Both the position numbers and the translations under genes were made by a program. From Lewinellaceae bacterium (GTDB taxonomy: Bacteria; Bacteroidota; Bacteroidia; Chitinophagales; Saprospiraceae), in contig JACJXZ010000003.1 of NCBI GenBank assembly GCA_020636375.1, positions 680,821-744,820 on the forward strand: a stretch of DNA of 64,000 nt. The letters run 5' to 3'. The notes beneath the pieces were generated by a model. That model was not told the DNA's origin, ran no database searches, and was given only the letters and a program-made list of their open reading frames with translations. Of this stretch, positions 60,339 to 64,000 are shown one piece after another (positions within the stretch are counted from its first letter, which is position 1; the number at the start of each line of letters is the position of its first letter).

Positions 60339-60421
60339 AGGGGCAATTCAACCCTTTTTTACGGGAAGTGTGGCCATGAACCCCTTCCGTTGTCAAAAAA
60401 GAAAAACTAAACCGCAACGCC

Positions 60422-60733
60422 ATGAAAAAGTACCTGCTCTCGCTTGCCCTCGCCCTGGCCTTCAGCGGCTTCGCCCTGGCCCAGTCATCCGACCAGAACC
60501 CGCGCGCTCAGGAGGCCTATGAGGCCTACGCGCAGCAAACAGACAGCCTCCACGCGTCTACTCTCGGGGCAACCATCGATAAGACCTATGAAGCATACGA
60601 CCCGATTCTGATCAAGGAACAACGCCGGGAAGACCGCCGGGAATTCCGTCGCGAGCTGCGGCTGGAGCGCGCCCGGAACCGCAATATCTTCTGGAGCCAG
60701 CCCTACGGATACCCCTACTGGAACCCCTGGTAA
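60422..60733 (+). CDS. small secreted hypothetical protein
   Basis: The 103-residue product has a signal peptide (YLLSLALALAFSGFALAQ) and a mature part of about 80 residues. The middle is acidic to neutral (YEAYAQQTDSLHASTLGAT), followed by a very Arg-rich segment (EQRREDRREFRRELRLERAR) and a Tyr/Pro/Trp-rich end (YGYPYWNPW). I do not recognise a family. Location before lpoB suggests an envelope role. The Arg-rich stretch could bind polyanions such as teichoic-like polymers, LPS or nucleic acid; this is speculation. Confidence 0.72.
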   Translation: MKKYLLSLALALAFSGFALAQSSDQNPRAQEAYEAYAQQTDSLHASTLGATIDKTYEAYDPILIKEQRREDRREFRRELRLERARNRNIFWSQPYGYPYWNPW

Positions 60734-60820
60734 ACGGGAAAAAGACGAACCGGGAAGGCGCCGCGCGTTTTCCCGGAAATGCTCTATAACGAAACGAAGT
60801 AAAAACCAAAATCAATCTGC

Positions 60821-61399
60821 ATGAAAACGTTCATCCCCTTCCTCCTATTCGCCCTCCTGCTGGGCTTCTCCTGCAACCGTCAGGTTCAGCGTATTGAAAC
60901 CGACACCACCGTTGACCTCAGCGGCCGGTGGAATGACACCGACGCCCGCCTCACCGCCGCCGAGCTCGTCACCGAGATCATGGGCCGGCCCTGGCTGGAG
61001 CGCCATGTGAGCAAAACCGGCGAAGAACCGGTAGTGATCGTCGGCATGGTGGAAAACAAATCCCACGAACACATCGAAGCGGAAGTCTTCACCAAAGAAC
61101 TGGAGAAGGCCTTCATCCAGAGTGGCCGGGTACGCCTGGTACAGGGCGGCGAGAAACGCGAGCAAATCCGCCGCGAACGGGCCGACCAGCAAAGCAACGC
61201 CTCCAAATCCACCATGAAACAGTGGGGCCTGGAAGTCGGCGCCGATTACATGCTGCAGGGTTCTATCAACTCCATCATGGACGCCTACAAGAAAAAGAAA
61301 GTCATCTACTATCAGATCGACATGATCCTCACGGATATGGAGACCAATGAAGTGGTATGGATCGGCGATAAAAAGATCAAGAAGTTCGTCAAGAACTGA
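60821..61399 (+). CDS. lpoB: penicillin-binding protein activator LpoB-like lipoprotein
   Basis: The 192-residue lipoprotein has a lipobox ending GFSC near 18. The mature domain has the LpoB/CsgG-like fold: VVIVGMVENKSHEHIEAEVF, LEKAFIQSGRVRLVQGG, WGLEVGADYMLQGSINSI and a final strand IDMILTDMETNEVVWIGDKK. In Enterobacteria LpoB spans from the outer membrane to activate PBP1b; here the Bacteroidota homologue is usually paired with a COG3014 lipoprotein, as in this window. The N-terminal linker is short. It is the second gene of the cluster, 87 bp after the small secreted protein. Confidence 0.88.
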   Translation: MKTFIPFLLFALLLGFSCNRQVQRIETDTTVDLSGRWNDTDARLTAAELVTEIMGRPWLERHVSKTGEEPVVIVGMVENKSHEHIEAEVFTKELEKAFIQSGRVRLVQGGEKREQIRRERADQQSNASKSTMKQWGLEVGADYMLQGSINSIMDAYKKKKVIYYQIDMILTDMETNEVVWIGDKKIKKFVKN

Positions 61400-61420
61400 T
61401 GTTCGGGAGTGGGGCTTCCG

Positions 61421-61534
61421 GAGCGGTTACTGGTTATTTGTCATTGAGGCTGTTGCCGGCGTCCGGCCCCCGGGCTTTTGAACGCCGGTAATGACCCATA
61501 ACTTCAACCGGACTACTACGGGAAATAACCGCTC
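61421..61534. repeat. imperfect long hairpin between lpoB and the COG3014 gene
   Basis: GAGCGGTTA...TTATTT (61421-61439) faces AAATAACCGCTC (61523-61534). Further inside, GTCATT...GCCGGCGT faces ACGCCGGTAATGAC, with a nine-base bulge on the left. The 214-bp gap holds no gene. The structure could attenuate or process a shared transcript. Confidence 0.5.
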
Positions 61535-61613
61535 ACAACTCCATTCCCGGCATTAACCCTTGTTGGATAAAACACCCACTGTCCATCCTTTTTTCGCCCC
61601 AACTCTGACACCT

Positions 61614-63149
61614 ATGAGATATATTCACATCCCATACTGCCTGGCCCTGGCGTGGATGGTGGCTTCCTGCGCTTCTTTCGAGCAATACCGGGTTTTGTAC
61701 AATAATATGGTGGAGCAGTCCGACCTGGAAAGCGCCGCCCGCCTCATCGAGAAGAAGAAGTTTTATCAAAAGGACCGCAACAAAGTCTTGTATTACCTCG
61801 AACTGGGCGCGCTGGCCCGCATGCAGGGCGACCTGGAAGCCAGCAACGACTACCTCAACCAGGCAGATTTACTGATCGAAGACCGCCGGGCTTCCCTCGG
61901 CGCCAAAGGCCTGTCGGTGGTCACCAACCCGCGCGTGCTGCCCTACCGCACGGAATACTTCGAGAATATTGCCGTGCACTACCTCAAGAGCCTGAACTAC
62001 CTGCAGCTCAATAACGCGCCGGCCGCCCGCGTGGAGGCCCGCCGCACCAATATCCGCCTGCAGGAGCTCAACGACGCCGTGCCGGACAAGCCGCTTAAAT
62101 ACCACGATGACGTGCTCGGCCACATCACCATGGGCCTTAGCTACGAAATGAACGGCGAATGGAACGACGCCTTCATCGCTTATCGCAATGCCGCCGAACT
62201 CTTCATCGAGGATGGAAAAGTCTCCTCCTATATGGGCGTACGAATGCCCGAGCAGTTGAAATGCGACCTTGTCCGTATGGCTCAGCGGATCGGCTTCACC
62301 AACGAAGCCCAGTATTACAACAGGCTGCTCCGGCCCAGCTGCCCCGATGACGAGGGCGAAGGGGGTGCCCTGGCCTTGTTCTGGGAAAACGGGCAGGGGC
62401 CGATCAAGGAAGAGAATATACTCGGTTTCAATATTTTCCGTTATGACGACCGCTCCAGCCTGCGCTTCGTCAACAGCCGGCTGGGGTTGGAGTACGACCT
62501 GGGGCCGGAGGCATACAACCAGTACAACGGCTTTGAAGGCATCAACAACATCAGCCTCGCTCTCCCCTCTTTCCGGAAACGCACCTATCCGCTTCGGTCG
62601 GCCCAGGTCCAATTCCCCGGCGGCACCCAGCAAATGGAAATGATCGAAGACCTCAACGAGGTGGCCGAACAGTCGCTGCGCGACCGCTTCCACCGCGAGC
62701 TGGCCAGCGCCCTGCTCCGGCTTGCCGCCAAAGAAGCTATGGAAGCCTCCCTGCGGTCCATCAAAACCAAGAAGAAGGATAGCGGGGAAGAAGACAAAAA
62801 AGAAGAAGAGGACGGAGAAAAAAAGAAAGAAGAAAAGAAGGAAGAGAAAAAAGACGAATATTCCGATACTGCCGGGCAAATCCTCGGAGGGGCCATGGAC
62901 ATCATCAACGCCATGACCGAGCGGGCGGACATCCGCTCCTGGCAATCCCTGCCGGCTGAAATCTACTACCGGCGCATCCCTCTGCGAAGGGGGCAGAACG
63001 AGATACGGGTCAGCTTTTTCAATCAATACAACCAAAGGGCCGAAGAGCATGTCCTGCGTATACAGGGACAGGGCGGCCTCATCGTCCGCAATTTGATCAC
63101 ACCCGACGCACGGGTCATTCAACCAACCGCAAAAACAATTCAGCCATGA
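61614..63149 (+). CDS. COG3014-type lipoprotein
   Basis: The 511-residue lipoprotein has a lipobox ending VASC near 19. The N-terminal half is helical, TPR-like (ESAARLIEKKKFYQKDRNKV, LYYLELGALARMQGDLEASN, ARVEARRTNIRLQELNDA). The middle is beta-rich. Residues about 395-430 form a highly charged Lys/Glu block (KKKDSGEEDKKEEEDGEKKK and more), probably an extended coil. The last 90 residues (SLPAEIYYRRIPLRRGQNEI) are again folded. This matches the COG3014 family found beside lpoB, of unknown biochemical role in the envelope. The ATG at 61614 is preferred because the signal peptide starts there. The stop overlaps the next gene by ATGA. Confidence 0.87.
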   Translation: MRYIHIPYCLALAWMVASCASFEQYRVLYNNMVEQSDLESAARLIEKKKFYQKDRNKVLYYLELGALARMQGDLEASNDYLNQADLLIEDRRASLGAKGLSVVTNPRVLPYRTEYFENIAVHYLKSLNYLQLNNAPAARVEARRTNIRLQELNDAVPDKPLKYHDDVLGHITMGLSYEMNGEWNDAFIAYRNAAELFIEDGKVSSYMGVRMPEQLKCDLVRMAQRIGFTNEAQYYNRLLRPSCPDDEGEGGALALFWENGQGPIKEENILGFNIFRYDDRSSLRFVNSRLGLEYDLGPEAYNQYNGFEGINNISLALPSFRKRTYPLRSAQVQFPGGTQQMEMIEDLNEVAEQSLRDRFHRELASALLRLAAKEAMEASLRSIKTKKKDSGEEDKKEEEDGEKKKEEKKEEKKDEYSDTAGQILGGAMDIINAMTERADIRSWQSLPAEIYYRRIPLRRGQNEIRVSFFNQYNQRAEEHVLRIQGQGGLIVRNLITPDARVIQPTAKTIQP

Positions 63150-63844
63150 GAACAATGCTGCTTATTCTCTTTATGGTGGCCTCCGCCATCACCGCTTTCG
63201 GGCAAGATAAGATCGACGTGGTCTACCTCAAGGACGGCCGCGTGGTCAAAGGTTCTATCATCAAGCCCCTCGACGCCGACGGGGTGCAGATCATGACCAC
63301 GGAAAGCGACGTCTATACCTTTTCCGCCGATGAGGTGAGGCGGGTGGCGCGCGAAGCCATTCAACACGACAATATCAAAAATAAGGTGTTCGTCCACGAC
63401 GCCGAAGGCTTTACCAACATCACCACTCTGGGCTACGGCTTCGGCATCGGCACCGTAGGCGACGCGAACAACAATGAGGATTACTTCGCCCTGCACACCG
63501 TCAACGGCTTCCACGTCAACCGGATGATCAGCCTGGGCGTTGGCGTGGGCATTGAGGGCTACGGCGACTACGAGCTGGTGCCGCTTTACGCCGACATCCG
63601 CATTTATCCTGCCCGGACCGAGTGGGCACCCTTCTTCTATGGCGACCTGGGCTACGGCCTGGGCGTCCTGGAGAAGAATACCGACGGCGGCCTGATGGCA
63701 GCCATCGGCGGCGGCCTGCAGCGCTCGGTAAACCCCAACCTGGCTTTTGTCGCCTCCATCGGGTACCGGTATCAGGAAAATACGGTCGGTACAGAAGAGC
63801 TGAATGCCAGTTATCTGCAGCTCAGCGTTGGGGTGAAGTTCTAA
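63146..63844 (+). CDS. outer-membrane beta-barrel-like protein of unknown function
   Basis: The 232-residue product has a signal peptide (LLILFMVASAITAFGQ). A short N-terminal domain, IDVVYLKDGRVVKGSIIKPL, is common in Bacteroidota secreted proteins. A beta-rich part with alternating hydrophobic strands follows and ends in LQLSVGVKF; a terminal aromatic residue is typical for an outer-membrane barrel. LGYGFGIGTVGDANN and ISLGVGVGIEGYGDYELVPL look like barrel strands. Its start overlaps the COG3014 gene stop (ATGA), so they are translated together and probably act together at the outer membrane. Confidence 0.82.
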   Translation: MRTMLLILFMVASAITAFGQDKIDVVYLKDGRVVKGSIIKPLDADGVQIMTTESDVYTFSADEVRRVAREAIQHDNIKNKVFVHDAEGFTNITTLGYGFGIGTVGDANNNEDYFALHTVNGFHVNRMISLGVGVGIEGYGDYELVPLYADIRIYPARTEWAPFFYGDLGYGLGVLEKNTDGGLMAAIGGGLQRSVNPNLAFVASIGYRYQENTVGTEELNASYLQLSVGVKF

Positions 63845-63863
63845 GCGCCGGCACACAAATACA

Positions 63864-64000
63864 TCAAGGCATTATCGGGCCGCCCGTATGCAGGCTATCC
63901 TGCTGTACGGGCGTCTCTTTGTTTAGGGGGTTAGAGGCCCCCTGGTATTCTTGTCCGTACGAAATGGCGGCCCACAGCAGCAGGACGAACAGGGCGGTAT
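63864..64000 (-). CDS. possible 3' end of a short secreted protein, cut by the window edge
   Basis: On the minus strand the frame reads TALFVLLLWAAISYGQEYQG, a signal peptide-like stretch with a cleavage-like SYGQ, then NPLNKETPVQQDSLHTGGP and a stop at 63864. The start lies beyond the window. The mature part would be only about 28 residues, and the terminator hairpin overlaps it, so it may be chance. Confidence 0.3.
   Translation of the reverse strand, partial: TALFVLLLWAAISYGQEYQGASNPLNKETPVQQDSLHTGGPIMP
63881..63920 (+). terminator. hairpin after the barrel gene
   Basis: CGCCCGTA (63881-63888) pairs with TACGGGCG (63906-63913); GCAGG and CCTGC continue inside after a bulge, and TCTCTTTGTTTA follows. 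It is likely the end of the envelope operon. Confidence 0.6.

Noticed and set aside
1..64000. Search by eye for tRNA and rRNA genes
   Set aside because: No cloverleaf with a GGTTCGA-type T-loop and no rRNA-like stretch was recognised; a tRNAscan-SE run would be decisive.

Overview
The window looks like a chromosomal piece of a Bacteroidota bacterium, most likely class Saprospiria (Lewinella/Saprospira/Haliscomenobacter-type). The grounds are a PorQ-type type IX secretion (T9SS) protein, several proteins with T9SS C-terminal sorting domains, SPII lipoproteins of the L-x-S-C-x type, two-component regulators with reg_prop/Y_Y_Y sensors or LytTR outputs, few Shine-Dalgarno sites, and -7 boxes of the TAnnTTTG type. 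Most of the window is GC-rich. A clearly AT-rich island at about 6.8-10.3 kb stands out.

Layout. 0.2-4.8 kb: a very large hybrid sensor kinase ending in a class III nucleotide cyclase. 4.8-5.6 kb: a perfect palindrome and a 109-bp tandem repeat array. 5.7-6.8 kb: a glycosyltransferase. 6.8-10.2 kb: an AT-rich pair, a giant lipoprotein with a toxin-like C-terminus followed by a small gene that may be its immunity partner. 10.4-24.5 kb: a PQQ-type sugar dehydrogenase, a frameshifted T9SS pseudogene, a thioredoxin-like protein, a membrane patatin, a MORN lipoprotein, porQ, a polytopic membrane protein, thrS with a leader hairpin, a small T9SS protein, an lpxD-like acyltransferase and a cold-shock-like protein. 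24.6-29.0 kb: an apparent operon of LytTR response regulator, caspase-like protease and a leaderless peptidoglycan amidase. 29.1-31.3 kb: gene fragments around a dicarboxylate/glutamate symporter.

31.3-49.6 kb is the metabolic core: a hydrogenase maturation protease, an NAD-linked group 3d-type [NiFe] hydrogenase (HoxH, a HoxU-HoxY fusion, HoxF) and, divergently, a 1639-residue pyruvate:ferredoxin oxidoreductase with an extra C-terminal ferredoxin. These are followed by a complete Rnf set in the order C-D-G-E-A, a small Cys-rich membrane protein, a plant-type ferredoxin-NADP reductase, and RnfB. Together they would link pyruvate oxidation, reduced ferredoxin, NADH, NADPH, H2 and an ion gradient, as expected for fermentation or redox balancing in a mainly respiratory group. 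A thiolase follows.

51-64 kb: a short sigma-like factor overlapping a pseudouridine synthase, an SLC13 anion symporter, a GMC oxidoreductase, a possible structured RNA region, a secreted M4 metalloprotease with a T9SS tail, a 164-bp fold-back element, and an LpoB/COG3014 envelope locus. The intergenic DNA is rich in palindromic families, several with two or more copies inside the window. No tRNA, rRNA or CRISPR array was recognised.
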